A stretch of 64,000 nt of DNA from the NCBI RefSeq assembly GCF_026151205.1, contig NC_087077.1, positions 18,212,475 through 18,276,474 on the forward strand, in the 5' to 3' direction. Made by a program: the position numbers and the translations under genes. The first letter of the stretch is position 1; the number at the start of each line of letters is the position of its first letter. The notes under the pieces are model-generated. The model worked only from the letters and a program-made list of their open reading frames with translations, was not told the origin of the DNA and searched no databases. Shown here piece by piece: positions 34,901 to 45,920 of the stretch. Origin of the DNA: Bolinopsis microptera (lineage: Eukaryota; Ctenophora; Tentaculata; Lobata; Bolinopsidae).

Positions 34901-37900
34901 AACACTTCCCTAATAAACTTAGTGATACCAGGTTATCGTTAGGCTCATTTTTACATTTCTTAGGACAAAGTCAAGCAGTTCATTTACACTACTTGCAGCA
35001 TTATTAATAAACAATTATAAGGCCCAGTCTAGTCATCTTGTTTTGAGATTGCAAAAATTAAGTTCTGAACCAAAACTGTTTACATCCAGTCACAGTCATG
35101 CGAGCCTTCTCTACCAGCACGTAGTTAAACATCACACATACAATAAACCTATATATTAGAGCAACGCCTCGCCGACATATATTTCCAGAAATAAAAGAAG
35201 GTTAATTACAATTTGTTCGAGGGGACAGGGACCCACTCACATAACCTTACACAATACACTCACATTACACATGCACCCTCAGTAAACTATCCAGTATCCA
35301 CTAACTCAATAAATTTAATAGAATTGTTGTAACGTTATATAAGATATCATCCATAGTAATATGACGTTAGCGGAAGCATTATAAGAAACAGAGATCAGGG
35401 ACACACATTCCTATCTAATTCCTGTTTAATTCCACATTGATATCTGAGTGTCATGACAATCACTCTAAGACCTAAAACGAGCTTTGAAAGAGAGCTTTCA
35501 CACAAACAAGAATTGCGCCCGTTGTTTCGTTTTGGCGGACGCTAGATTTCTATTTCACATTTACTATAAATTTAAGTATAAGCTCCAATCAGCTCACTGA
35601 TCATCATCATGATAATAATATTGATAAATTATGCATCAAATACGGGAAACACTTGAAATTCAGTTCAATTGCCGTAGAACTTAACTTGTATCTGTAATTC
35701 AAGAAATTATCAGCAAAGGTAAACTATACTCGTGTACACATCAATACACTACGCGTGCCACGTACAAATTGGGTGTATTACCTAACAGTAATATTATACA
35801 TTACATGCATCATATACATTAAAACACAGTCGCGCCGCGCATTCATAGATCACAGGCTATCTATACATCACATCTCCACAAGCAATCCTTGCGCGCGCAA
35901 CTTTTTCGTTGCATGGTCACGGACATAAGGAAGGAAGGAAGGAAGGACACACGACATATTTAAACCCACCTATCTCGTTCTCCAAAATCCACGTTTTTCT
36001 GCAAAATCCTCCATTCGTAACCTTTCACTATTGCCTTTTTTCAAAAGGGTGAAAAGGAAAAAATAGGGAAACAGGAAAACAAGTTCTAGACTCAAATTTA
36101 TAGTTTAATTTTTGGGGCTGTTAAATTCGCCAAAAAATACAGGCACACACACAGAACGTTTTTAGACCTTGAATACAGAGCATTTGAAATGAAACTTGGG
36201 CGTAATTGACAATGCAAAAATCATCACCGTTTTCATTGTTGAGTTTTTGGAATTACTCGTTAAAAAATAAAATTCATGACAATTGTCATAAAAACCGAAC
36301 ATTTGTTGGGGGGCAACATTTGTTGGGGGGGGGGGGGGCAAATTGTGTTTATTTGCGTCTTGCAACGAGGACCACATACTTCAAAACGCCATGTTTTCCA
36401 TTAGCAGACTGCAATATACATGTCTTTAGGAGAGGGACGACAGTGTAAGCGAGTTATAGTAGGTTTTAGAAGAAAACTATTCACTACGTGAGTATATTGT
36501 AAAGAAGCTGACTGTTACCTGACAGTGACATATTATTAGGTCAAATTAACTTATATGTCAGCCAGTTTAAATTTATAGTTTTTGAAATGTACGTTTAATA
36601 GCTGGCTGCTAGTCATTGTCTCTCTTTCCTGATATTCAACGTATTCCACATATTCCACTTTCTCATTTGAGTGCAAATTCGTGATCGTTTATTGATTTTG
36701 TATTTTGAACGATTCACTGTCATATTGAAACATCAGAAAACTCTAATGATACATATTATGCTGGTTGAAACACTATTTTAGCAGTCAAACTGAAAGAAAG
36801 TTGTGACAGTTTATCTGGCGTTATTACGACGAGTAGTAAGGAACTCTTACATTAGATTGTGAAGAATGAGTATCTAACAAGTTGTGTACAGTAAATTGTT
36901 CAATTATCAGAAACCAAACACAGGTCTGTATCATTATTACACACACGAGACAGTTGATGAGTAGCGCCCGTGTTTAATGAGTAAGTAAAGTGTGTAATGT
37001 GCGGGTATATTGTGATGATGATGTTCATTGTCCTTACACTCATTACTCAACAGTCTCTTTGTCATATTATACGGGTATAAACTATACGGTATAATCTGTG
37101 GGATTGTTTGGCTGCGTGCCAATAAATATTTAGCGTGCCAATAATCAGTATTTATCAGGCTCAGTGAGGTAAGTACTTATTATTGGCTGTCTTACACCAG
37201 TAGATGGTGTGATCCAATACAAAGGGACACTTGGACACACCTTGTGGAATGTTGTTAGTATCCTTCAATTTGTTGCCAAGAAGTATGTCTCAAGAAGTGT
37301 AGCTCTAAATATTCAGTGTTACGTAGAAGTCTATGTGCAATCCCAGTTTTACAAATATTATTATCTACTTAATTAACGGAAATCAATAGAATAGGCATTT
37401 GAAGTGAAAATATTCCACCCATACGTTTAGACTTAATGCACATTTCACAATAATCTTATATTCTTAATTACCACAATGAAGGCTAGATCCAGGTTTAACT
37501 CTAGCTATTTTGGATGCTTGAGATTAAAATTTTAATTTATTCTAATATTACAATATTGTATATTATATTTTATGCTTGATGAAATATCCCCTACCCAGCA
37601 AAAGCTCAACTTCAGATAAGTTTGACTGCGTCGTTGCTGAGCATCATCAAAAGATTGCACGTGCGTGAGCAGGCACAGATTGTCAATTCACGTTTTCATG
37701 CATTATGAATTATGAATTATGAGACGTCATGAGTTATTCTCACGCTATGACTCACACTGATCATAAATTTGGCTGCGGTTGATTTTTTTGATGCGATAAA
37801 AATGTCAATTAGGGTATACTTAAAAATTTGTCGTCAACTTCAAATAAAAATCCATACTATTTACACAACACAACAACAAGCATGGAATAAATTAGATGAA

Positions 37901-40900
37901 GGAGAGAAATAAGAACATACTTGATTTTACGTTTCCTCGAATATAGAATTTCAACTAGCAGATTTCTAGTTATATATATTTCGGTACGTGCCAAAGCTTG
38001 GTACTGGAATTAAAACACGACAATTTGTCATGCATTCTAGGGGCCTGCAGATTTAAGCCGCTTCAGGGCCTAGAACTTGGTAGTGAGGGACACATTTCTG
38101 GGAATAAAGCATTAAGCTAGTTTCAATAATTAGAGACTGAGACGAAAATATCAAATCCATAATTCAATAAACCATTAGGTCACTCATATAACTGTAGCGC
38201 AGTAAGGCCCCTAGGCCCTAAGTATTACAATTTGACATCTCTATCGCCAATTCTAAATATTTTATATCTACTGAAAAACCCTACTCCGATATAATGTAGT
38301 TAAATTTGTCAGGACACTTATTTTGGTCAGTATTTGGTCTGGATCTTACAGTAAGGCACATAATGTGTCAGAATAATACCGTTGTGTTACTATTGCGCCG
38401 TTTCTCTGGTTGTAATAATAACCGTCCTAAAACGAACACAGTTTAACCCAAAACCAATAAGCCTACACCGAGCTGAGAGATAATCAAAGGTTATTTAACC
38501 AATTATAGCCGGCACCATTTTATGCTAATAACCCTGATTAGAAGGAACCATTCCCCCGTCTGGTGTTAATGACCCTGATTAGCGAGGTGAACATATTATA
38601 CAGTCAGGAGATAATAAGTTATTACACGATGTGCACTGCGTGCTAATCAGTAATTATCAGTCATCACACACACACAGACGCACAAAACACAGCCTAGCTA
38701 CTCATACGTGGGTTTGCGGAGGAGATAAGGACAAATTAGACGTGGTGTCAGAATGTGGCGTGATTTGTAAATTATCACGAGACAAGTATATAAGTATCGT
38801 CACAAGACAAGGTAATATAACGTATTCGTACGTGGGAGCCCGTATAGGGAACCCGTATAGGGAACCCGTATAAATCCCATATTGCTACTGAAATGGGGAG
38901 CAGTTTCTTTACTAAGGATTATTCTGATCTTATTTTACTTCTTTTATCTATTCTACTAGGTTTAACAAAGTTTTATATCATAATATCATGTAATTGTAAG
39001 AATATAATCCAATATATAAGGAGCCCATATAAATACATATTAATATTCGTACATATTTCAATTTGTATCAAGTTCATACCAGTGAATCCTACATGTGCAA
39101 GCCGGAAAATAGACGGAGTAGCGTCATGCTGAGGTCCCAAGCGTAGCAGAGGAAGCCTCACACGGTCATCTCAATATTAAACTATATTCTCTCATATTTG
39201 TAGCAACTTTAGATGTGATATTTACCCTAGGAACATGCTAGCAGGTAACTGTTATATTCGGGAACGAAGGGAAAACAAACAAATTAGGCTTGTAATATTC
39301 GTATAATTACCTCATAATGAGGTAATGACACTGTCCACTATATCTTTTAATACTGATAATATCTTGTAATACTGATAGACTGTAAAGTAGAATTAATGAA
39401 CAGATTTATATCATCAATCATGTCACCATCATAATCAGGATATTGTAGATTAACCAACAATTTATTAATTATTAATTAATATACAATATCCTGTTAATTA
39501 AAAACTTCACAATCTAAATCTATTGCGACTAACGATGCGTATACATTTATATTTAGGTGTCATGTAGCGAATGTAATACAATCAGTCTGTACATTGTATC
39601 TATAAAATTAAGTTCATGTAATGTAATTAATGGGTGTTATATCTCGCTTTGATCTGACTTTAATGTACAAATTCGTTGGGTATATTTTAATGTCGAAGCG
39701 TGTAATGTCAGAATTTATTTCTTCATTTATATGAGTCAATACTGTGTTAAGAGCATTTACAACTCAAGATTGTTCTGAAATTGAGATGAATATTTCATTT
39801 TCGATACTGCAATCTGCATTCTACATTTTAACATGATTTATCATTTAACTTTGATAAAATTGGCCGGTGGTAAATTTCTGATGTATTATCATAGTAGGTT
39901 TACATTGTAATAACAGGCGCTTTAAATGCAGATACATCTGATATTGTCTTAGCATAACGATGGAAAATCATTCCAAGAGATAACAGTTAACACACATTTG
40001 AAGTGTAATGTATAGGGGTGTACTGTATATACACATATTTATAATGTATTTAGATTAGGTGTAATCAGTATGTATGGGGGTGTAATGTATAAATACAGGA
40101 TATGATATGATGGGCTAGGATCCACAATACCAGTAGATAAGAATATTGATTGTAGATATAATACAGTATGACAGTTGGGGAGGCGGAGTGAATATCAGAT
40201 ATGGTTATACCATAATGTACACAGCAGTACAGACTCTACTCTACAGTGTACAATCTGGCTAGCTTTATTGAGCTGAGAATTAATAACTTGTAGCTGACTC
40301 CCACATATTGAGATCTCAAGATGTCAAATATCTTATATAATAATATAATATATCTCATATTACTGAGTCAGGTTACCAAGAGGAATGTCTTAGTAGTCAT
40401 GGTTACCAAGAGGAATGTCTTTGTAGTCATGGTTACCAAGAGGAATGTCTTTGTAGTCATGGTCTAGTACACCCAGCAGTAAGCTCAACGTGTACTAATT
40501 GTACATAACTGATGCAGTTAATAATATGCACTCAGCAATATGAGATTAGTCCTCTTTTGGCCTATCAATATATACTTTAATGCACAAAACGTACTATCTG
40601 TAGAGATAAGAAAATCGTGCTACGACTGATAAAAACCACTTCAGTGATAATATTACCAGATTTTAAATTTTAAAATTGTTTTAATGACGTGCTATGTCTG
40701 GTTAAGTTCAGGGTTTATGGGCCTCAAGAGGGGTGTAGGAAGGACGTCTTTCCCACGTACAAGTAGGCAAGTGGGTGTACGTCATACGTGGGGGTATAAA
40801 GACCTATAAAAGACCTCCCAGATTGGCCCGGATTTAAAAATCATGCCGCCTAATTGATTTAAGCTCGTAAATAGAAACTATATAATATATATATATTATA

Positions 40901-43900
40901 TAGAGGCCATTTCTCGTAATGTCTAACTTTTTCCAAGAAATGGATGCAGGTCAAACAATTCTGAAAAATCATGTTTAGTATCATGTCAGTGAATAGATCC
41001 GAATATTTGTGGCGAGGGGCGTCGAGGTGGAATGAATTTTCTTGAACAAGTGGCAGTGATTCTGTGTTTTAATAATAATTGGTCCATATTGGAAGCTGAT
41101 TCGTTAATCACTTTCACCTTTTCACGTGTTAAAAAATATGGTTAACTCCACCAGTCCGCAACCAGTATCTAGATACCAAATCTATCTACCTTATCATTTA
41201 AAATGACTGAAACTGTGAAACTTTGTTCCACCTAGCAAGTAGTACCAGGTAAAGGTTTGATTCACTTAGATAAGTAAAGAAAGGTTAACAACACACATAC
41301 GGAAGTAACAGCCCGGCTTCATTTGACTTCACATGCTACTGCCTACTACCCTGTTCCACACCCTTGAACAAGGCTGGCACACCCTTGAACAAGGCTGGCA
41401 CTCATCTCACTCATAACACTTTACATCACCCCCCATTATAATACAATTATTCCCTCTGCTGCTGAGTGCTATGGGCGATAAGCGGAGGGCGAGCCCGGCA
41501 CGATAACTAAGCCAAGGTATTATTTGTTATCATTTTTCCCTGTTCTGGATGAAACAATGAGTAAATGTAATGTGATACGCGTGCTGATACAATATAGTGT
41601 GTAATATATAGTGCGCAAGTTGTTATTTGTTTTGAAACTCCGCGTGACTCTGAGGTGACCGCAGTCTGTCCTCATAATACTCTGGCAACACTCACGGGAC
41701 ATTGTCGGTTACCAGTGTCCACGACGTTTCGGGGAAATAGCTTCCGGAAAATATTATACACCTTAATACCAACAGCAACCCCACTCAGGGCTGACATACC
41801 CCAAAGGCAGGCAAAGCATCCTCATGCTATTCTCTCCTGGGTCATCTAGGCTGAGCCTCTCTTTAAAAACCCTCCAATTCGAAACTATTGCAGATAAGGT
41901 GCCTGAAATCATAAGCGTATCATTTCATATCATCAACTCTAGGAGATAGTACGTGATATTCTTGTGATAAGGCTACAAAGATAAGTACTTCACATCAACT
42001 TTACGATAAACCTTAGTGAATTGTGGCACGTGATATTTCGTGTTTTAGGTTATTTTAGGAAAATGATTAAATTTAATCAGGAAGTTAGGTATATAATGTC
42101 TGGCCAAATCAGTTATCAAAAATTCTTCCAACTTGGCTAATTTTAAGACATTTTAAAACATTCAGTGGCTGCCAACCCAAAAAAACATTTCCTGGTTTTT
42201 AAAAGCAGTAGAACATTTTGTAAGGAAGCATATTATGATTATGATTAAAAATGTCTGGTCATTCCGTTTTTGCGACAAGTAAAAATGCTCTTTTTAAGGA
42301 ATAGGAAATAGTCGACGTTTCAATGTTACAACATCGTATTCATGATTTAAGAAGCAGTATTATGAAATATAAGTTGCGATTTGTTCATTAAAATATATAG
42401 ATCTTCATTGCATAATCGGTTAAACTATGAGCACATGTGTCATGTGTTCACATAACAATGAGGGGATTTTCTGGGAAACCGTATTTCAATTTGAGTGATT
42501 GCTTACTGCGAATGTATTTTTTCCGACTGTATGAATAAAACTGCGTCATCTCAGAGAGTTCTTAGAAAATCTTATTCAGGAAGTCAAGAAGACAATGTTT
42601 GGCCAAATCTGTTATCAAAATTCATCCAACCAGGCTACTTTGCTGACATCTTAAGACATTCAGCTCAAAATGTTTCAAGGTTGTACTGATTATTTCATAA
42701 TAATTATTCGCAACGTTTCCTAGATAAAAAAGATTTAAGTTTATCTACTTTTTACAGTAGAACGACTCAACTGAGTTGAGATGCGCAGTACTGACAAGTG
42801 GCTGCCAGCACTAGTGGCTGCCAGCACTAGTGGCTGCCAGCACTAGTGGCTGCCAGCACTAGTGCCTGCCCTATGTATGAAGATGAGACTGTCTCGCACT
42901 TTCTTGGACAGTGCCCAGCTATTACACAACTAAGAGGGCAATATTTGCAGGATTATTACCCCTCCGTCAACGAAAACTTTGACAACCTCCATCATATCCA
43001 CATAGATAACTGCAGCAACCTCCTTCAGGGTTGCCAATTGACATACCCCAAAGGCAGGCAGAGTATCCTCATGCTATCCCTTCGTGGGCCATCTAGGTCC
43101 AGCTTCTCTTTAAAGAACCGGTTGACACTTGACATGCTGTCACACTATTCTCTTAATACTTGTGAAATGATCGATATGAGTATTTGGAGCTACGCAATTA
43201 AAATTACGTTGATTTTTAGCTTGTTGAATGTTGATGTTAAAATTTAAATGTAACCTCTTAATACTTAAAATCGGTTGCAAGTTGCGATTTGTTCATCTAA
43301 ATATATAAATCTTCCCGGCATGATCAAATATACCAATATATGAGCAACCGATGGGTTCCGTTCAGGCCCTTCACACTTTGTTTCTGTCTGGTTCTAATAT
43401 AATACCGTTACAATAATTACTCTAACATATCCACATAACCACATTTTCTGGGAAACCTTATTTCTGCGAATACTTGAGACATGACACTTGTCAGGCTAAA
43501 AGAGGACTAATCTCATATTATTCCTTGGAGCAAGCTTCGACAGAACTCATTCCAACAATATTGCTTGAAACTGAATTAATACTGCTACTGAAACTTAGTA
43601 GGTACTGAGGGAGACACATGTGCTGTTCTTCCACTTCCTAATTAGTTTTATTGTCTTCCTAGCTTTATCAAATTTTACCACTCAATCGCTTAAACCGTTA
43701 TGACGATCCTTTTGAGCAGTTAATATTGAAGTTATCAGTTTCCCTATAAGCCAAATTTATATTTATTTAGCTACATCCTTATAATAAAGGAGTAAACTTT
43801 TTGAAAAAATTTAATGATTTGGAATGAGCTCTAAATATAAAAATTAAGAAACACCTGAAGCATGGCCGCCCCAGCTGCAACGTTCTGTAGCATGCTTCAG

Positions 43901-45920
43901 GTTTCAGTGGTTAGCCACAACAACCAGGTGCACCACAAAACATTGGCCTATTTTCATTAAATTAATTCATGGACTAAGTGTGCCAGACTACAGATCTATA
44001 TATATGACGTTACAAGGGACAATTTTGAAAGATTCACGTACTCTAGTTTGATGATTTCTGGCTGACGAACGTACGTGTCTGGCTGTCGAACTAGAGTGCG
44101 TGTACCATTTTGATTATGCCTTGGGGTTCAATATCACATTTTTCTCCGAAATTACAGCGCCGGAGTTCCGCAAAAATAAATTACCTTTAAAGGTACTTTA
44201 CCTGCACAAGAACTGATAGTAATTATTATTAATCTATTTATAGATTTATTAGGTGAAGCACGTTTATAAACTATAGATAAATTCTTATTAAGCGATTCCT
44301 ATTCGCTCCTACAGAGAGATAACCACTTCTTGCTGGAGTAATAAGCTAATGTGTAATTACCCACTACACACAGCAGAGTTGCTACTTAATGAGTCATTGT
44401 GCCTACATGGCCATGGTACCTACATGGTACCTACATTGTGCCTACATTGCATACATAATACACATGTCCTCAATGGCATTAGTAGTGTACTGTTTCCTAC
44501 AGCAAAATATCAAACAATTGCATTATAAGATAAGATCAGAGAGCGGTCTTCTATGACAGTATTATATATTCATTACACAGCTACTCACAAACATACTCAC
44601 TGGACTAGTTGTAGCACAACGCGTGAATACTGGCAGCCAGTACAAGAAATTTGCAAACATTATTGTGATAAGATTATTATATGCAGATTGTGGGTGATAA
44701 TGCATACATTATGCAGGATAACTTTTATGTGTAATGTGTATTATCTCGTACATAAAATTTATGTTTTAAATGAAAACATTGATGACGGTGTAATATATAA
44801 TATTGACATGATTATGTAATGATAATTATATGTAATAAATAAATTAACGTTAACAACATCTTATAGACAACCTAATTATTATGTAATTACAATGCCAATT
44901 AGCAAGTCTAACCTTGTCAGCAAATTCACAGATGCCTCGTCTGATGAGAAGTACCCAGGGGTACCCAGAGATGGTTCTCTTGTGAGCAGGTGTCACTGGG
45001 TCACATGCGTACTCGTTAGGCTCAGTTCCGTTCCATTTGGAGGCTAGGACCAGCAAACCCTGTGGTATTGTGTTGTTACTGTGTGATTAGTAAATTACAT
45101 GGTTGATATCATTGTTATTACATTGCAATATAAATTGCGTCATTAAAAGCACATTGAAAAGTGTATCATGTGTTTGCCACCAATTTGTGAAATCTGCCAA
45201 AGTGCCAATATCATACACTATTGTTGATATTAGCACATGTAGGTAAAATACCTCTGCTCCTTTTAAAATACCTCTTCTCCTTTTCTCGATAATGCCTGTC
45301 CGATAGCAGATCTGTAGCTCAGAAACGTCTGAACAATCCCAGTCTGATCCTGAACTCGACTCTGAGAGAAACAAATGTTTGAATTTTCAGGGACTAATAG
45401 CTAATACAGGGACAAACACTGATTTACCATGTGGAACCAATTATCAAGCCATTTGTCCTCTACCAGTGTTGAAAGGCTGGTAAATGGAAGTTCTACTGTA
45501 ATAATTGGTATGCAATAATATGTTGGATATACCGAGAAATAAAAGTTTTAATCACAACCAATAAAAGTTTTAATCGTTCAATAATTCTAACTATTATTTA
45601 TAATTGTTCAAGTAATTAGGCTCAAACTAACCCCAATTACTGCTCCATCGACAGATACAATGCCCACTAGTAGTATAACAGCTGACAAGATCTGAAAATG
45701 TATATGTTAAAAATGGTATGATTGAATTGATAATAAATTCGAACATTTATTACTCGCTTCGACATTTAAATATACCCAACGAAGTCATTCAAGCAACACT
45801 TAGTATGGAAATGTCAGGATAAATATAAAAATTAAAGTAAACATCAATATAATATACGATTAGAGTACTACTAAATGTCATGATAAATTTATTAAGGTTT
45901 CTTAATTATAGTCTTACCAT
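22734..45920 (-). CDS. PA-TM-RING-H2 E3 ubiquitin ligase (RNF13/RNF167/goliath-like), complete
   Basis: Membrane-bound E3 ligase of the endosomal/secretory system: the luminal PA domain samples cargo or partners and the cytosolic RING-H2 recruits E2-ubiquitin. Ten coding exons, all AG/GT and phase-consistent: 45920-45918 (the ATG only), 45691-45632, 45361-45272, 45059-44913, 28112-28034, 27229-27189, 26291-26242, 23690-23585, 23297-23123, 22966-22734. The product is about 327 residues. Residues 1-17 are a signal peptide (SAVILLVGIVSV). Residues about 30-157 form the PA domain, with WVLLIRRGICEFADK and LINAEKAGYELVIVYND. The membrane segment is about 171-192. Residues 230-271 form the RING-H2 (CAIC, CNH, FHSHC, CPCC), with every C3H2C3 ligand present. 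The C-terminus DEHTPL matches the conserved tail of RNF13/RNF167. The orthology group within this family is uncertain. The 16.8-kb fourth intron holds many transposons. Confidence 0.92.
23123..23297 (-). CDS. RING-H2 gene exon: basic stop-transfer and first half of RING
   Basis: 175 nt, phase 0 in and phase 1 out. After the membrane segment it gives a strongly basic stretch (VRRYQRRRRARLP), a Lys/Leu region, then [20 protein letters not shown] and PCNH. The donor is CATG/GTAATT. Confidence 0.95.
23585..23690 (-). CDS. RING-H2 gene exon: transmembrane segment
   Basis: 106 nt, acceptor TCTTGCAG/G, donor CCTG/GTGAGA. Encodes LPWHMYIVPFLIVISICFLL and onward into MFIFL, a single hydrophobic span in the position of the RNF13 membrane segment. 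Confidence 0.9.
23734..25707. mobile_element. TTAA-flanked (piggyBac-like) non-autonomous element
   Basis: 1,974 bp inside an intron of the RING-H2 gene. Ends AGGACCAGTTAACTGAAAAA at both sides, inverted, with further matches such as GACGTCATAAAGTCCC deeper in the arms. TTAA on both flanks (23730-23733 and 25708-25711). The right half contains three diverged tandem units of about 160-175 bp (see the separate entry). No ORF over 100 codons. Confidence 0.75.
25090..25490. repeat. Three diverged tandem units of about 160-175 bp
   Basis: The word family ACTTATGAAGCAACATG...CCTAAAA...CTTACTTTTCGAGTTATT appears near 25098, 25250 and 25426 with the same internal order. Located within the TTAA element. 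Confidence 0.55.
26242..26291 (-). CDS. RING-H2 gene 50-nt micro-exon
   Basis: Acceptor TTTATTTCAG, donor CCATC/GTGAGT. Encodes STGETLKNNYLFSVNP plus a split codon. It is needed to bridge the phase-0 end of exon 27229-27189 and the phase-2 start of the membrane exon. STGETL aligns with the ESSANSLK segment of RNF13. Too short to appear as an ORF. Confidence 0.85.
26400..26487. repeat. Palindromic TAGTGTATATA simple repeat
   Basis: Alternating TATATA and CACTAGTG words that fold on themselves. A simple-sequence repeat in an intron. Confidence 0.8.
26504..26931 (+). repeat. About 400-bp direct repeat, copy 1
   Basis: From CAAGTTGTTCGGGACCT to GAACATAGAGGATCGATCT this segment is nearly identical to 29388-29787. 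Both lie in introns of the RING-H2 gene. No ORF and no terminal repeats recognised, so it may be a transposon relic or a local duplication. Confidence 0.8.
27122..27183. repeat. Short tandem repeat, TTAAAATCTCAACAA x3
   Basis: Three copies of about 20 bp immediately next to the 41-nt micro-exon donor. Confidence 0.75.
27189..27229 (-). CDS. RING-H2 gene 41-nt micro-exon
   Basis: Acceptor CTCTTACAG, donor GACTG/GTATGT. Encodes DADPQVKAVFVGL, matching the IPSVFIG strand of the RNF13 PA domain. Confidence 0.85.
28034..28112 (-). CDS. RING-H2 gene exon: PA domain, middle
   Basis: 79 nt, acceptor CATTTCAG, donor AATG/GTACGT. Encodes LINAEKAGYELVIVYNDQDD and continues to RLIPMN, equivalent to the VLNAQRAGYKAAIVHN region of RNF13. 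Confidence 0.9.
28725..28972 (+). repeat. 36-bp minisatellite, about 7 units
   Basis: Unit beginning CCTCAAGTTCTGTCTAACAC and continuing to CACACTTAG, about seven copies. Because 36 is a multiple of three, the minus strand reads as an RLSVGASVRQNL repeat, but this is a consequence of the repeat and not a gene. Intronic. Confidence 0.9.
29388..29787 (+). repeat. About 400-bp direct repeat, copy 2
   Basis: Partner of 26504-26931, with small indels (for example a missing AAAGTCTA and a changed AATTTTTC stretch). Confidence 0.8.
29800..31327. other. Intronic sequence, no feature seen
   Basis: Part of the 16.8-kb intron of the RING-H2 gene. No exon-like stretch, terminal repeat or array could be supported. 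Confidence 0.45.
31336..31378. repeat. CA/CT microsatellite
   Basis: A (CA)n run followed directly by a (CT)n run. Confidence 0.9.
31654..32597 (+). mobile_element. Poly(A)-tailed retroposed unit with 13-bp TSD
   Basis: About 944 bp, noticeably GC-richer than the surroundings, ending in a run of about 20 A. Flanked by exact ACTTTACACTAGA (31641-31653 and 32598-32610), so it was inserted by LINE-type retrotransposition. Two short open frames (31763-31999 and 32020-32229) are not recognisable. Likely a non-autonomous or internally deleted LINE, or a retrocopy of an unknown transcript. Confidence 0.8.
32649..33236. mobile_element. TA-flanked element, CCTTAC ends, copy 1
   Basis: 588 bp. Ends CCTTACAAGACATTTTT, inverted at both sides; TA at 32647-32648 and 33237-33238. 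Near each end lies the same block CGACCGAAATTTTGGCGGTC in direct orientation. The middle, read on the minus strand, ends an acidic frame (DPLEEDEEIDL-stop), possibly the remnant of a transposase C-terminus. Related to 52437-53234. Confidence 0.8.
33240..36310. other. Intronic sequence with minor repeats, no gene seen
   Basis: Holds an inverted pair around AATCTTGAGAGAT (33350 and 33500), and two copies of AATAGAGCGAAAGAAATGGA (34070 and 34181). A GGAA microsatellite lies at about 35930-35948. No exon found. Confidence 0.45.
36325..36338. repeat. G homopolymer (about 14)
   Basis: An uninterrupted run of G within TGTTG...GCAAA. Non-coding. Confidence 0.8.
36460..40360. other. Intronic AT-rich stretch, no gene seen
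   Basis: Only minor repeats: CCCGTATAGGGAA x3 near 38838-38872. No exon with matching phase to the RING-H2 gene and no transposon ends were recognised. Confidence 0.45.
40370..40461. repeat. 30-bp tandem repeat x3
   Basis: GGTTACCAAGAGGAATGTCT plus TTGTAGTCAT repeated three times with one or two changes. Confidence 0.85.
41348..41402. repeat. Tandem repeat, CACCCTTGAACAAGGCTGGC x2
   Basis: Two adjacent copies of a 22-bp unit. Confidence 0.8.
41720..42480 (+). mobile_element. LINE 3'-end fragment, copy 1
   Basis: The stretch ACATACCCCAAAGGCAGGCA near 41797, the GGCCAAATCAGTTATCAAAA block near 42100 and GTTGCGATTTGTTCATTAAA near 42372 each have a counterpart about 0.5-1.2 kb further on. Degenerate; no long frame remains. 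Confidence 0.5.
42804..42862 (+). repeat. AGTGGCTGCCAGCACT x4
   Basis: Four adjacent 16-bp copies leading straight into the LINE-like open frame. Confidence 0.9.
42846..43247 (+). pseudogene. C-terminal fragment of a LINE polyprotein
   Basis: The frame reads CPMYEDETVSHFLGQCP, the remains of the CPxC...E(T)V.H.L..C.. knuckle found after the RT or RNase H part of I/R1/Jockey-type LINEs. The second cysteine is replaced by Tyr. It then reads through NLLQGCQLTYPKGRQSILML and fades into a non-conserved tail. The 16-bp repeats upstream have replaced the rest of the ORF. Confidence 0.55.
43250..44912. other. Intronic spacer with one hairpin, no gene seen
   Basis: GTTGCGATTTGTTCATCTAA near 43280 repeats 42372. 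A hairpin with a 12-bp stem (ACCTGAAGCATG) lies at about 43853-43911. No exon found before 44913. Confidence 0.45.
44913..45059 (-). CDS. RING-H2 gene exon: PA domain, first half
   Basis: 147 nt in phase 0. Encodes GLLVLASKWNGTEPNEYACD (one NGT glycosylation sequon in the luminal part) and then GYPWVLLIRRGICEFADK. Cys and Arg positions match the PA domain of this family. Donor AAG/GTTAGA. Confidence 0.93.
45272..45361 (-). CDS. RING-H2 gene exon: N-terminal luminal segment
   Basis: 90 nt (30 codons) after a good pyrimidine tract (TTTGTTTCTCTCAG), ending at donor AGAG/GTATTT. Reads SRVQDQTGIVQTFLSYRSAI and then LSRKGEE, equivalent to the segment before GLxGxL in the family. A near-copy of the donor occurs 20 bp downstream, but using it would add a stop at once. 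Confidence 0.8.
45632..45691 (-). CDS. RING-H2 gene exon: signal peptide
   Basis: 60 nt, phase 0 at both ends. Encodes ILSAVILLVGIVSVDGAVIG, a typical hydrophobic signal core. It has no Met of its own; the start codon comes from the preceding exon. Confidence 0.8.
45918..45920 (-). CDS. RING-H2 gene first coding exon: ATG only
   Basis: CTCTTCTATG/GTAAGA: a strong donor directly follows an ATG, so the initiator is the last codon of an otherwise 5' UTR exon. Joined to the next exon it gives M-ILSAVILL. The 5' end of the UTR exon cannot be located. Confidence 0.7.

Noticed and set aside
45252-45271. Alternative donor 20 bp downstream in the N-terminal exon of the RING-H2 gene
   Set aside because: Its use would place an in-frame TAA directly after the upstream donor position.
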